64,000 nucleotides of DNA from Paenibacillus_D tarimensis_A (GCA_041281825.1 CP166298.1:2914001-2978000), one strand, 5' to 3'; positions 24,333 through 34,442 are shown, counted from the stretch's first letter. Translations and numbers: made by a program. Notes: generated from the sequence alone by a model not told the origin.

Positions 24333-25963
24333 ATATGTCACAACACGATCCTTTTGTACTTTATGCTCTCGTGGAGCGGGCGAGGGAGGGGGACGAGGAG
24401 GCTTTCTCCGAGCTTGTGCGGCAGCACCGCGGCCGGATGTTGATTTGGGCCGACCAAGTGGTACGCCACCCAGTCAAAGCTGAAGATATCGTACAGGAAG
24501 CTTTAATCGTAACGCTCAAGCAGATGAACAGCTTAAAGGAGCCGAGCAGATTTTTACCATGGCTGCGGACCATCGTTCGCAACCAGGCGCTCATGTCGAT
24601 CCGAGGCGGCAAGCATATGCGCGAAATATTGATCGGAGGGGGGGACGACGGCGAAGACTCCCCGCATGAAAATCCGATGTTCGACGAATTGCAGCCTAAC
24701 GACCCGGAACGCAATGCTATCGGAATTGTGGCTTTAGAAGAGATCGAACGGCTGTTCAGCAGACTTGGGGAGCGGGAAAAGGCCGTTGTGGAGCTTCATT
24801 CCATTGCAGGATTGTCGATTCCTGAAGCGGCCGAACGGCTGAAGATGAAACGAGGTGCGGTGTATACGGCACTGTCGCGGGCTCGGACCAAGTTGAACGA
24901 GGCACGATTCGAGATTGAGGTTGAACGCTATATATCCGCAAGACGAAAACGGGGCAGACCTGCAAACGTGGTGATGGATAAGTTGAAATATTGGGGATTC
25001 GCTTCCGCATATAACACGATGGCTGCAACGATGACGATCGCGATTGCTGCAATGGGTAAGGACAACGTTTCATTATCGGATGTGATGGGTGCGACAGGCC
25101 ACGCTTTTCGGATCCAAGTCACACCGGACATCGGGCTCAGCAGTCCATATGCATACAATTGGATGCAAGCGGGACTCGACGGTTTCGGCCGTCTGGGTTA
25201 CTCTGCTGCGATATACGGAGGGGCAGGCGTGTTTATCCAGCAGCCGGAAATGCTCACCGAAGCGATGGATGCCATCTTTGAATCTTTAGAGCAAGGAGTT
25301 CCAGTAATCGCATGGCATCTATCGAATGCGGAATTCGGTCTGATCACCGGATTTAATGATCACGAACGATGCTGGCTAGTAATGGATACTTCGGCCTTCG
25401 GCAAGAAGCTTCCCTACGACAGGCTTGGACGCCTATACCCAGATTCGGAATGGTGTATATTCATTCCACGGAGGAATCGAACTACGTACCTGCCTATGTC
25501 ATTATCCGATACGCTGAAGGAAGCTGCCGGTCATATTAGAGGAGAAAGGGGGGGCGAAAGCGGGTTATCATTCGCCGGCGGGAGGGATGCATACCGGGTA
25601 TGGCTGGATGCCTTGGAGCATAAGTCGTTGACGGAGCCGCTTTCCGTTGCTTACAACTCTGCGGTAATCGCTGAGGCACGGGCGCATGCGGAGCGGTTTT
25701 TACATCGGCTGATTATGCCTGACCTATTAAAAGGACGACAAGCCGAGGCGCTTCCGTCAATTACACATGTTTATCAATTATATCGGCGAATTAGCGGGGC
25801 ATGGAGAGCGATTTCTGCGTTATTTCCTTTGCCTTACGGCGCCGATCCGGCAGCGCCGGGGTCTTCGGAACGGGCAGCGCAGTTGCTGGAAAGGGCTTTG
25901 AGTACGGAATTGGAAGCCGCCGACGTGCTCGAGGAGGCCGCATATCGGCTATCCCTCCGGTAG
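24329..25963 (+). CDS. ECF-type sigma factor fused to a probable BtrH/C39-like domain
   Basis: At 544 residues this is about three times the size of an ordinary ECF sigma factor. Residues 10-95 are region 2 (EEAFSELVRQHRGRMLIWAD, VKAEDIVQEALIVTLKQM), and ~135-190 are region 4 (LSIPEAAERLKMKRGAVYTALSRARTKL). From ~215 a second domain begins (WGFASAYNTMAATMTIAIAAMG, GVPVIAWHLSNAEFGLITGFNDHERCWLVMDT). Its layout resembles the BtrH/C39 papain-like family, with the nucleophile position apparently not Cys. The C-terminal third is helical. No anti-sigma gene is adjacent, so the extra domain may do the sensing or regulation. It probably drives the VOC gene 180 bp downstream. Confidence 0.8.
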   Translation: MNMSQHDPFVLYALVERAREGDEEAFSELVRQHRGRMLIWADQVVRHPVKAEDIVQEALIVTLKQMNSLKEPSRFLPWLRTIVRNQALMSIRGGKHMREILIGGGDDGEDSPHENPMFDELQPNDPERNAIGIVALEEIERLFSRLGEREKAVVELHSIAGLSIPEAAERLKMKRGAVYTALSRARTKLNEARFEIEVERYISARRKRGRPANVVMDKLKYWGFASAYNTMAATMTIAIAAMGKDNVSLSDVMGATGHAFRIQVTPDIGLSSPYAYNWMQAGLDGFGRLGYSAAIYGGAGVFIQQPEMLTEAMDAIFESLEQGVPVIAWHLSNAEFGLITGFNDHERCWLVMDTSAFGKKLPYDRLGRLYPDSEWCIFIPRRNRTTYLPMSLSDTLKEAAGHIRGERGGESGLSFAGGRDAYRVWLDALEHKSLTEPLSVAYNSAVIAEARAHAERFLHRLIMPDLLKGRQAEALPSITHVYQLYRRISGAWRAISALFPLPYGADPAAPGSSERAAQLLERALSTELEAADVLEEAAYRLSLR

Positions 25964-26142
25964 TGGTTCTTAAAACCCGGAAAAAAATTTCGATTCCGAT
26001 GTAAGATAATCCGACCGGAAAGCATCAACCTCAGTAGAGAGTCAGAAAGTCATCTCTAGCTTTAATGCTAAAGGCCGACTTTCGAACCCTCTATAAATAG
26101 AGACCTTAAAAGGTCAGATCAAAAATGAGAGGAAGATGTCAG

Positions 26143-27552
26143 ATGAGTGAAACGATGAATGCCGTTAAAAAAAGCCATCCGATTGCGAACCGAATCGGCG
26201 GCGTGTTCATGCATGTGAGCAGTATGGAGAGGTCCGTAGACTGGTACCACAAGCTGTTTGGCATGCCTGAACGGACAAGCGTGACGGATAAGGTGCATGG
26301 ACTAAACATGGATGGTGGATCAGGGCTCGTTCTGGACCAGCATGGATATGATCGGGGCCTTGCGATAGGCGACCGTCCGCTCTTAATGTTTGATTCACCC
26401 GATGTACATGCCGCTTACCGCTATGTCAACCGGCTTGGCATTCCAATCGAGTGGGAGATTGAAGAATTTCCAGGCATGGCGTTTTTCACGTTCCGTGATC
26501 CGGACGGCAATTTATTAATGGTGTGTGGGGCTCCCGGTAACAAGGAAGAGACGAACGGTTCTCCTTCGGCATCGGATCTGATTCGTTACGATGGCGGCGG
26601 CGTATCGCTTTCCGTCGATCCGTTGTCGAAGCATAGCCGCATTACAAGCGACGGCCTTGAACTGACCGGCCGGGCCCGAACTGAAACCAGTTTTGCCGTA
26701 CCGCTGAGAATAGAAACATCTTTACGGATTGAGGGCGGTTCTCTGCGGTTGGACTATGGGCCTCATGGCAGACTTACGTTCAATTACGGACCATCCGCGA
26801 ATAATGGAGCAGGAGAAGAGTTTTATGTGAACCACCCGAAAATAAATAAGTCGTTCGATGACTTGAAGAAAGGTGCAATCCCGATCAATCGGTGGGTGCA
26901 CATTGAGTGGACGATTCTGGAACGAAGCATGGAGGTGCGGGTCGACGGCCAGCTTTTCCACATTCAATCCGGTTATTTCGGAGGAACCGAGGGTTTGGCA
27001 GGCATCGGATGTGATAACGGCAGTATCATTATGAAGTCCTTTATTGTAGAAGAACTATCGGAAGAAGAGACCGTGCCAGGGTTGCAGATTCAAGGCAAGG
27101 GGACGGAGCCCGATATGCTGCTTCCCGATGCTGTGTGTCATCCGTCGATGACGGGGGAGGGATTATGGCTGTCCTATAACGAGCAGTGGGGAAGAGCGCA
27201 ATCGCGAGCTGCATATTCGGCTCCCTTTACGATGGAGACCGTCATTCACAGCGATACGAATTCGCTCATCTTGTATGGAGGGGCATCCGCGCAGGTAAAA
27301 TTCCATCAAGGCGGTGCAATCAGCTTCCGGGATCCGGTATCGAAAGAAGAGGTTTGGGTAGATGGAGCAGGGATATTGCCCAACAGCTTTTCAACTGTAA
27401 AATGGTCTATGGATGAAAATCGGACAACGATTTCTGTTGACGGCGAAGTTCGCTTAGAACACAGCGGGGATTACTCGGGCTGCAAGTTTCGTTTAGGTAT
27501 CGGAGCGGATGCGGGCTGCGCGGTTGTTGTAAAGTCGGTCAAAATCCAATAA
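26143..27552 (+). CDS. VOC (glyoxalase-fold) protein with two C-terminal beta-sandwich-like domains
   Basis: A 469-residue protein. Residues ~15-130 are a VOC domain (GGVFMHVSSMERSVDWYHKL and FFTFRDPDGNLLMVCG), a metal-binding fold used for isomerisation, dioxygenation or drug binding. Residues ~150-310 and ~325-469 look like two related concanavalin-A-like sandwich domains (NRWVHIEWTILERSMEVRVD with DGQLFH, and FSTVKWSMDENRTTISVDGE). Such domains bind carbohydrate or small molecules. The ATG at 26143 follows GAGGAAG; no signal peptide. I know no named family with this whole architecture. The sigma gene upstream is the obvious candidate regulator. Confidence 0.75.
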   Translation: MSETMNAVKKSHPIANRIGGVFMHVSSMERSVDWYHKLFGMPERTSVTDKVHGLNMDGGSGLVLDQHGYDRGLAIGDRPLLMFDSPDVHAAYRYVNRLGIPIEWEIEEFPGMAFFTFRDPDGNLLMVCGAPGNKEETNGSPSASDLIRYDGGGVSLSVDPLSKHSRITSDGLELTGRARTETSFAVPLRIETSLRIEGGSLRLDYGPHGRLTFNYGPSANNGAGEEFYVNHPKINKSFDDLKKGAIPINRWVHIEWTILERSMEVRVDGQLFHIQSGYFGGTEGLAGIGCDNGSIIMKSFIVEELSEEETVPGLQIQGKGTEPDMLLPDAVCHPSMTGEGLWLSYNEQWGRAQSRAAYSAPFTMETVIHSDTNSLILYGGASAQVKFHQGGAISFRDPVSKEEVWVDGAGILPNSFSTVKWSMDENRTTISVDGEVRLEHSGDYSGCKFRLGIGADAGCAVVVKSVKIQ

Positions 27553-27568
27553 GTACGAATCTAAACGT

Positions 27569-27604
27569 GAATTGGCGCCCCCAAAAGCTTGGGGGCTCCA
27601 ATTC
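27569..27604. terminator. Bidirectional terminator between the VOC gene and the AraC gene
   Basis: A long stem GAATTGG..CCCCCAA / TTGGGGG..CCAATTC with one 2-nt internal mismatch and a tight AAGC loop. It serves both convergent genes. Confidence 0.85.
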
Positions 27605-27606
27605 GA

Positions 27607-28500
27607 CTAAGTCATCATTGCAGACGAAAAAGAAGATTTTCGGTATTCCGTTGGCGTAAGCCCAACGGTTTTTTTGAATGCAATGTTGAACGAGTCGATG
27701 CTTCGGTAACCGGCGAGCTCGGAAACCAAGCCGACTTTAAGACTGCTGCCGCGAAGCATCTCACAGCTTTTCTGAATGCGCAGATTCTGAAGATAGGATC
27801 CGAAAGATTGACCGGTATGCTTCTGGAAGAGGCGCTGGAGGTGTCTTGGGCTCCAACCTGAATAACGGGATACCTCGGCCAGCGAGATTCTTTGGTTAAA
27901 GTTTTGCTCGAGGTAGAGAATGATATGATTAAAGTCTGCGGCTTCATTCGAAGTTGCATGTTCTTCATTCCCGTATTTTATTCTGTAAACCGTAACGATC
28001 AGTTGACTCAGAAGGGCGTACAGCATCGTTTTGGAACCGGTCTCTTTAACGGACATTTCCCGGTTCATTTTCATCAGAATGCTTTCAATAGAACCATCCC
28101 TGTCAAAAACGGAAAAGTATGAAGAGGTAGTGCTTCCTAGAGAATATAGATGCTCTTGAATAAGCTGTTCTTGAAAATTCGACAGCTGGGCGGCCAATTG
28201 GGTATCAAAGAGGCAATTGTAGACGATGGGAGGGTTACTGGATCGTTCAGGAGTAGCGGGTCTGAACACATGGGCCACACCGACCGGAATGACAAACAAC
28301 ATACCTTTATGAATGGGGAACGTTTCTTGCCCGATATGGTGAAAGCCATTGCCCTCGGCAACATAACAATACTCGATAAAATCATGCTCATGGTAAGGAA
28401 CCGTGAAGTTCTCCTCAAAGCGGGTTACCGATAGATGCAGGTTATTCTGTAGAAAAAATTCACTTTGAAACACCTTCTTGATACGGTTCATCGAATCCAT
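27607..28500 (-). CDS. AraC-family transcriptional regulator
   Basis: A 297-residue regulator. The N-terminal cupin sensor holds FTVPYHEHDFIEYCYVAEGN, with HEHD-type sugar-binding residues, and GMLFVIPVGVAHVFRPA. The C-terminal double helix-turn-helix (about 190-297) has ISLAEVSRYSGWSPRHLQRLFQKHTGQSFGSYL and SIDSFNIAFKKTVGLTPTEYRK. It is divergent from the GH78 gene with 172 bp between them, the standard layout for a local activator. The inducer is thus probably a rhamnose-containing sugar. ATGs at 28500 and 28491 are both possible starts. Confidence 0.92.
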   Translation of the reverse strand: MDSMNRIKKVFQSEFFLQNNLHLSVTRFEENFTVPYHEHDFIEYCYVAEGNGFHHIGQETFPIHKGMLFVIPVGVAHVFRPATPERSSNPPIVYNCLFDTQLAAQLSNFQEQLIQEHLYSLGSTTSSYFSVFDRDGSIESILMKMNREMSVKETGSKTMLYALLSQLIVTVYRIKYGNEEHATSNEAADFNHIILYLEQNFNQRISLAEVSRYSGWSPRHLQRLFQKHTGQSFGSYLQNLRIQKSCEMLRGSSLKVGLVSELAGYRSIDSFNIAFKKTVGLTPTEYRKSSFSSAMMT

Positions 28501-28672
28501 CCTCGTAATTAGCTTTAGACATAGTATACCTCGAAAATAAGGTTTTGTCCTGATTAAGGGGATAAAATGTCCTTATTACCAGGAAACTAATGCATTGCTG
28601 TTGATATAATTGGAATGGAAAAATACATCTCATGCCTAGGCTTATGGCAGAGGCTTCGAAAGGACGAGAACG

Positions 28673-30649
28673 ATGAACAAGAGCCCCGTATGGATTTGGT
28701 ATCCGGGTGATTTTGAAATTTACCATCATTTGCTCCTTAACACCCGGCGTGAGGAACGAGATTATCACTGGCCGGCTTTTTGGCGGCTGGACGACTGTTA
28801 TCACAATGTCCGTTTCCGTAAACAGGTAATCTGCGACATTCCTGAGAAAATGACCGTATATGCACATGGTACCGGGCATGTTTGGGTGGATGGGAAAAAG
28901 TATGCCTTTCGAAAGCCTATTCTCCTTTCAACCGGTAACCATGAAATTATAATTTATGTTGCCCGTACGGACGGGCTGCCTTGTGCCTATGTCGACGGAG
29001 AACGGAGTGCAAGCAATTCGTCCTGGGAGGCGAATGATTATAGCTTCGAATGGCTTCCCGCAGGCTGCAACGGGCTGTACCCGAACAAAGAGGATGACCC
29101 GAACATTTTCGCATTTCAATATGAGGAAATTAAGCCTGTATCGATAGAAATTAGGCAGGACGGTATTCTATTCGACTACGGAAAAGAAACTTTTGCCGCA
29201 TTAATGTTCGAAAATATTCAAGCGCCCAAGGATATTCGGATTTTTTACGGTGAATCAATTGACGAGGCATTAGATACGGAACACAGTATTCTGATTGATG
29301 CTGTACCGGCCGGATGCGATCAGTATCGCTGTCCCTCCCGGGCATTCCGGTATTTATTTATCCAGGGAGCGCAGATAGAACAGTTCACACTGACTGCTCT
29401 GTATGAATATCTTCCGTTTGATAGAAGAGGAAGCTTTACCTGTTCCAATGAAAGGATGAACCGAATCTGGGATACGGCCGAATATACGTTTCACTTGAAC
29501 AGCCGGGAGTTCTTTTTGGATGGGATCAAACGGGACCGCTGGGTGTGGTCGGGCGACGCTTACCAAAGCTATTTGATCAACAACTACCTCTTCTTTGATG
29601 CGGATATTACGAAGCGGACGATTATCGCCCTGCGTGGTAAGGATCCTATTGTAAAGCATATTAACACGATTCTCGACTACTCCTTCTACTGGATCATGAG
29701 CATTCTTACATATTACCAGGCGACAAAGGATATGGATTTTATTGCATTTATTTATCCCAGGATGAAGTCCATGATGGATTATTGCATCTCGCTTACGGAT
29801 GAAGACGGTTTAATCCGGGGAAGGGAGGGAGATTGGGTTTTCGTCGACTGGGCGGAAATGGACAAAACCGGTGCTGTGTGTGCGGAGCAAATACTTTACG
29901 CCGAAAGTCTAAAGGCCGCATGGGCTTGCGGGGAACTGCTGGGCATCGGGGAAAAGTGTTATTTGGAACGCTATAATGAGCTCAAGAAACGGATTACAGA
30001 ATTGTATTGGGACGATGAGCGGGGTGCGTATATCGACAGCTTTGAATCCGGACAACGCAACATCACCCGTCATGCCAATATTTTTGCGTTGCTATGGGAT
30101 TATGCAGATCCAAAACAGCGGGAGAGCATTATCATCAATGTTCTATTCAATGATGCTGTTCCTAAGATAAGAACTCCCTATTTTAAGTTTTATGAGCTGG
30201 AGGTTTTGTGTAAAATCGGCCGATTAGATGATGTCACCAAACAGATCCAGGATTATTGGGGCGGTATGCTTGACTTAGGGGCGACTGCCTTTTGGGAGGA
30301 GTATGATCCTGCCGTAACCGATCTTGATCGATATGGAATGTATGGCGACCGCTACGGCAAAAGTTTGTGCCATGCTTGGGGAGCGAGCCCGATTTATTTG
30401 TTGGGGCGGTATTACCTTGGCGTCTACCCGAATGAAGCAGAATATGGTTCCTATGTAGTGGAACCGCAGCTTGGCGGATTGGAATGGATCAAAGGAACAG
30501 TTCCGGTGAACGATGGAACGGTATTCGTGGAACTGACGCAGGAAGCGCTGGAGGTTGTCTCTGATACGGAGGGAGGAGTCGTACGTATAAATGGGCGAGA
30601 GTACCCGCTTCTGAAGGATATTCCCTTCAGGCTGAACTTTAAGGCATAA
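28673..30649 (+). CDS. GH78-type alpha-L-rhamnosidase
   Basis: A 658-residue cytoplasmic glycoside hydrolase. The N-terminal half is beta-rich (RLDDCYHNVRFRKQVICDIP, a jelly-roll opening), and an (alpha/alpha)6 barrel starts near 245 with GSFTCSNERMNRIWDTAEYT. Active-site stretches typical of Bac_rhamnosid proteins are DGIKRDRWVWSGDA (about 282, general acid region) and GATAFWEEYDP with LCHAWGASPIYLL (about 565). A small C-terminal beta domain follows. No signal peptide. At 658 residues it is shorter than many GH78 enzymes, lacking extra N-terminal binding modules. It is divergent from its likely AraC activator and ends at a strong terminator. Confidence 0.85.
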   Translation: MNKSPVWIWYPGDFEIYHHLLLNTRREERDYHWPAFWRLDDCYHNVRFRKQVICDIPEKMTVYAHGTGHVWVDGKKYAFRKPILLSTGNHEIIIYVARTDGLPCAYVDGERSASNSSWEANDYSFEWLPAGCNGLYPNKEDDPNIFAFQYEEIKPVSIEIRQDGILFDYGKETFAALMFENIQAPKDIRIFYGESIDEALDTEHSILIDAVPAGCDQYRCPSRAFRYLFIQGAQIEQFTLTALYEYLPFDRRGSFTCSNERMNRIWDTAEYTFHLNSREFFLDGIKRDRWVWSGDAYQSYLINNYLFFDADITKRTIIALRGKDPIVKHINTILDYSFYWIMSILTYYQATKDMDFIAFIYPRMKSMMDYCISLTDEDGLIRGREGDWVFVDWAEMDKTGAVCAEQILYAESLKAAWACGELLGIGEKCYLERYNELKKRITELYWDDERGAYIDSFESGQRNITRHANIFALLWDYADPKQRESIIINVLFNDAVPKIRTPYFKFYELEVLCKIGRLDDVTKQIQDYWGGMLDLGATAFWEEYDPAVTDLDRYGMYGDRYGKSLCHAWGASPIYLLGRYYLGVYPNEAEYGSYVVEPQLGGLEWIKGTVPVNDGTVFVELTQEALEVVSDTEGGVVRINGREYPLLKDIPFRLNFKA

Positions 30650-30725
30650 TTTAAACCTATGTTAAACAATAATATCGTTCGATGGCGTATGACGTTGGGG
30701 AGGCCTTGCTCGCCGGGCCATATGA

Positions 30726-30767
30726 GCGGCCATGAGTCTTATCAGAGACACATGGCCGCAGATTTTT
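30726..30767 (+). terminator. Terminator of the rhamnosidase gene
   Basis: GCGGCCATG / CATGGCCGC (9 bp) with an inner GTCT/AGAC pair and a TATCAG loop, followed by AGATTTTTT. Confidence 0.88.
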
Positions 30768-30827
30768 TGATCATGAAGGAAATTGGCCCGGATAACTCAA
30801 TACGATCAACAGCTGAGTGTCCCTTAT

Positions 30828-33800
30828 TTACGCGTTTATCATCAAGATTTCGTGAAGCTCTTGTTCGGTAAGGGCGGCCATACCCTCCAGTTCAGGGTCC
30901 AGGATCTCATCGATCAGGTGTTTCTTTTTGTGCTGCAGCTCGTACATTTTTTCTTCCATGGTGTCCTGCGTAATGAGTCGGACAACTTGGACGACGTTTT
31001 TTTGCCCAATTCGATGGGCGCGGTCTGCGGCTTGCTGCTCGACTGCAGGGTTCCACCACAGATCATACAGGATAACGGTATCCGCCCCTGTTAAATTTAA
31101 ACCGGTTCCGCCAGCCTTTAGAGAAATGAGGAAGACATCCATTTCGCCATCGTTAAACTGATTGCATAATTCGATACGTTCGCGGGTAGGGGTGGATCCA
31201 TCCAGGTAAAAAAAGGGGACCCCTTGTTCGTTCAGCACTTTGCCGATCATGCCAAGCATCTCCGTGAATTGTGAGAAAATCAACATACGTTTGCGGTTGG
31301 CGAGGCACTCTTCGACGATTTCCGTCAGCTGCTCCAATTTCGCAGAGCTTCCTTTGTAGCCTTCGATAAACAGGGCGGGGTGACAGCAGATTTGCCGAAG
31401 CCGGGTGAGACCGGCCAAGATTTTAATACGGCTCTTGTGATACCCGTCCACACTGAGATGGTTTAAGGTTTCCTGCTGCAGCTTGGCCAAATAAGCGACA
31501 TATAATTTCTTCTGTTCAGGAAGCAGCTCGATCAGCTTTACAGATTCCATTTTATCCGGCAGGTCATCCAAAACATCCTTCTTCCACCTTCGCAGCAAAA
31601 AAGGCCGGGCCCGTCTGGACACCTCTTTGCGCGTTAAATTTCCGAACGATTTTCGGTCTTGGAACAAGGCCGGGAAGACAATGTTGAAGATCGACCACAG
31701 TTCTTCGAGACGGTTCTCGATAGGGGTGCCGGTCAAGGCGAACGTGTGGCTCGCCCGGATCGATTTGACCGCCTGAGCCGTCTGCGTCGTATGGTTCTTA
31801 AAGGCTTGTGCCTCATCCAGGATGAGGGTGTGGAACTTCTGCTTCGTATAGATGTCCAAATCCCGAAGCAAGAGAGGGTACGAAGTGATCACAATGTCCG
31901 ACTCCGTCAGCCTTTGCATTTTCTCCGCCCGCTCGGCTTGACTGCCGTCAGCAATGAGGACGCGGATGTCCGGCGCAAACTTTCGCAGCTCATTGCGCCA
32001 ATTATAGACAAGCGACGCCGGCGAGACAACGAGGGCGGGGATGCGCTGCTCCCGGATTTCCGGCAGGACGGAAGCAATAAAGGCGATGCTCTGTACAGTC
32101 TTTCCCAGTCCCATGTCATCTGCCAGAATGCCGCCGAACCCGTAATGAGCAAGCGTCTTCAACCACTGGTAGCCCAACTTCTGATAGTCCCTCAGCACAT
32201 TCCTCAGAAGAGCCGGGATTGGGAAGTCGAGGCTGTCCGGATGCCGCAGATTATCGAGGAACTGGCGAACCGGCTTATCGAGCTTTAAGGCATGGTGATC
32301 GTGATCGATCAGATGAATACCTCGCGGCAAGGGGACACGAAATTTCGATCCCGTTATCTCGGAAGGGAGAAGTCCCGTTTCCTTGAGAAATTGCGACAGC
32401 TTCAGAAGCTCGGCGCTGTCGAGCGGCAGTAAGGAGCCATTCGGCAGGCGATAGTATCTACGCTTCTCTTCGAGCGATTTGATTAGGCTGCGAATCTCGG
32501 TTTCCGGAATCCAACCCATATTTAATCGGAATTCAAGCCAATTCATTCCTTCGGCTGCTGAAACCTGCACGCTGACCTTCGGCAGCGTATCCAGTTTGTG
32601 CACACGGAGTTTCACTGCCGTCGTGGCGTACACCTTCATCAGCTTCTCCAGCTGCGGGAGTGCCGTATACAGAAAGTCGAACTCCATTTCTTCACCGGAC
32701 ATGAAGTATCCAGACTCAGTCTTCGTGAACGGACTTTGTTCAATCGCGTCGATGATCCGCCGCTCCTGCTCACGGTTGCGAATGATGATGCGAGAAGAGG
32801 GTTGTTGATTCCGGTGTTCCTCGCAGGGGTTAAAGGAGACGTCACCGTATTGAAATTCAACGGCGGCCAGCAGACGATCCTTCACTCTGTCCAGATATAG
32901 CTTCGCTTGAAGAGGGAACTGCGTCACACGTCCGCTAATAGCCGGCGAGACATTGACTGTGCCCACCTTCATCAAGCCGGGAACAGCTTTTTCGAGAAAT
33001 AACTCCAGTTGGCCTCTTTGAACGGGTATGTCATATGTGCCCGATTCGCGCAGAATCCCCTTGAGCTCTGCAAGCCGCTTGACTTGTTTCGGTGGAAGCT
33101 GGATAATTTTCCCCTTAAGAAAGACCATTTCATACGGGACCATAACCGTAAACTGCTCAAGCCCTTCAACATGCAAAGAGTAGTCGTCCGAATCCGATTC
33201 CTTGAGGTCGAAGCGGAGCGGCAAGGGTTCATCCGAAATATAAATGCCGTCATATTTGATCTCCCCATCCATAAGGGTGACCTTCGGCGCTTGATTTAGT
33301 AATGGAAGAATAGCCGCCCATGTATGCGGAGGCACCGGCAGCGTGCGGTCGCCGTTCATACCGGAGGCGAAAATCGATTCCAAACGCTCCGATTGGCGGT
33401 AGGCGGCGCGGTCCTGTACCATCTCCGATAAAGCCCGAAGAACAGCCTCATTTTCTTTCGCAAAGCTGTGGAGTTCGGGATCGTAGCTGAACCTCGGCGA
33501 CAGTGGGTAGCTTTCCCCCCGTACTAGTTGATCCAGAAAGGAAGCGACATTTCGTATCTTATATAAGGTTTTGGGGCCAACCTTCAGCTCCATACCGAAC
33601 AGGGCGGTGTTTCGGTTATATTCCAGGAGCTTGAGGATGAACTCCACTTCAAGATGCGTTCTCGATTCCGCAAGAGTCCGATTGTGGATAGGAAGTATAC
33701 GCTTGTCGTCGAACAGCCCGAGAATACGCTCCGCGATCCCGTCATGCTTGATTCTTGCGGCAGTGTCAACGGACGGCAACCCGGCAAGGGTCGGTTGAGT

Positions 33801-34103
33801 TGCCGAATCACCGGCTTGTTGCAGGTCATGGAGGCGGATCAGAACAGCGGCAATGTGGTGGCAGAAGGTATCGAATGACCCAAGGGCGGGGCAGGTACAT
33901 TGCGCGTTGGGCTTACCGGTCCAGTCAAATGCAAGTTGAACCTCATGGCGGCTTTTGCCATTTACTTCAGCTATATATTTATGGGTTTGATTATCAAATT
34001 GTGTAAATTGAATGTTGTTCGCACGGCTTAATCGCTGGCCTTTTTGATAGGCATAATCGCCGCACCATTGTTTTATCGATTTTTTGGATAATATAACGCT
34101 CAT
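30828..34103 (-). CDS. SNF2-family helicase with an N-terminal SWIM zinc finger
   Basis: A 1091-residue ATPase. Near residue 70 is a SWIM finger (CTCP...FCHH, the CxC...CxH pattern). The middle holds the SNF2-associated region (about 240-620). The SNF2 motor has Walker A ILADDMGLGKTVQS (about 664), DEAQ box LILDEAQAF and TGTPIENRLEELWS. The helicase C domain follows with LIFSQFTEMLGMI, FLISLKAGGTGLNL and RAHRIGQ. Bacterial members of this type translocate on double-stranded DNA, and some bind RNA polymerase (RapA-like). The gene is monocistronic, with an ATG at 34103 and a modest ribosome binding site. There is no restriction-modification or defence partner next door, so housekeeping repair or transcription recycling is more likely than defence. 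Confidence 0.92.
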   Translation of the reverse strand: MSVILSKKSIKQWCGDYAYQKGQRLSRANNIQFTQFDNQTHKYIAEVNGKSRHEVQLAFDWTGKPNAQCTCPALGSFDTFCHHIAAVLIRLHDLQQAGDSATQPTLAGLPSVDTAARIKHDGIAERILGLFDDKRILPIHNRTLAESRTHLEVEFILKLLEYNRNTALFGMELKVGPKTLYKIRNVASFLDQLVRGESYPLSPRFSYDPELHSFAKENEAVLRALSEMVQDRAAYRQSERLESIFASGMNGDRTLPVPPHTWAAILPLLNQAPKVTLMDGEIKYDGIYISDEPLPLRFDLKESDSDDYSLHVEGLEQFTVMVPYEMVFLKGKIIQLPPKQVKRLAELKGILRESGTYDIPVQRGQLELFLEKAVPGLMKVGTVNVSPAISGRVTQFPLQAKLYLDRVKDRLLAAVEFQYGDVSFNPCEEHRNQQPSSRIIIRNREQERRIIDAIEQSPFTKTESGYFMSGEEMEFDFLYTALPQLEKLMKVYATTAVKLRVHKLDTLPKVSVQVSAAEGMNWLEFRLNMGWIPETEIRSLIKSLEEKRRYYRLPNGSLLPLDSAELLKLSQFLKETGLLPSEITGSKFRVPLPRGIHLIDHDHHALKLDKPVRQFLDNLRHPDSLDFPIPALLRNVLRDYQKLGYQWLKTLAHYGFGGILADDMGLGKTVQSIAFIASVLPEIREQRIPALVVSPASLVYNWRNELRKFAPDIRVLIADGSQAERAEKMQRLTESDIVITSYPLLLRDLDIYTKQKFHTLILDEAQAFKNHTTQTAQAVKSIRASHTFALTGTPIENRLEELWSIFNIVFPALFQDRKSFGNLTRKEVSRRARPFLLRRWKKDVLDDLPDKMESVKLIELLPEQKKLYVAYLAKLQQETLNHLSVDGYHKSRIKILAGLTRLRQICCHPALFIEGYKGSSAKLEQLTEIVEECLANRKRMLIFSQFTEMLGMIGKVLNEQGVPFFYLDGSTPTRERIELCNQFNDGEMDVFLISLKAGGTGLNLTGADTVILYDLWWNPAVEQQAADRAHRIGQKNVVQVVRLITQDTMEEKMYELQHKKKHLIDEILDPELEGMAALTEQELHEILMINA

Positions 34104-34259
34104 CGACGGTTACCTTCCTTATAAATACGTAAGATTTCTGATTGAGAAAGACATGCGGCTCCGATTTATCCAATATCCCTACCGCTCAACCCTAAGTCGC
34201 ATTATATCATAAACCGGTCCAATGATAATGTACGAGGGTTCCAACGCCATTAAACAGCC

Positions 34260-34285
34260 TGAAGGCACCCCAATGAGGTGCCTTC
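34260..34285. other. Hairpin in the spacer between the helicase and DUF2798 genes
   Basis: TGAAGGCACC / GGTGCCTTCA with a 6-7 nt loop and no clear T-run on either side. It might terminate the minus-strand DUF2798 transcript. The ~340 bp between the helicase start and the DUF2798 stop otherwise shows no recognisable gene. Confidence 0.45.
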
Positions 34286-34442
34286 AAATCTCGCTCAATG
34301 ATAATGCTGAAAAGGTAACAAATAATTTCGTCTTTATCAATTCCGATTTCATTAACAGACTCCCAAATTGGCGTTTATTATGGTACATCTACCAACGTTC
34401 CCTTTTATTTATCTATAAAGGAAATGTTCTTCATAATATTAA

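Noticed and set aside
26100..26116. Short palindrome GACCTTAAAAGGTC ahead of the VOC gene as an operator
   Set aside because: Only a single site, partly overlapping weak hairpins; no matching site at the sigma gene.
30828..34103. Part of a DISARM or other SNF2-based defence island
   Set aside because: No methylase, PLD or DUF1998 partner next to it; the flanks are a rhamnosidase gene and a small membrane protein.
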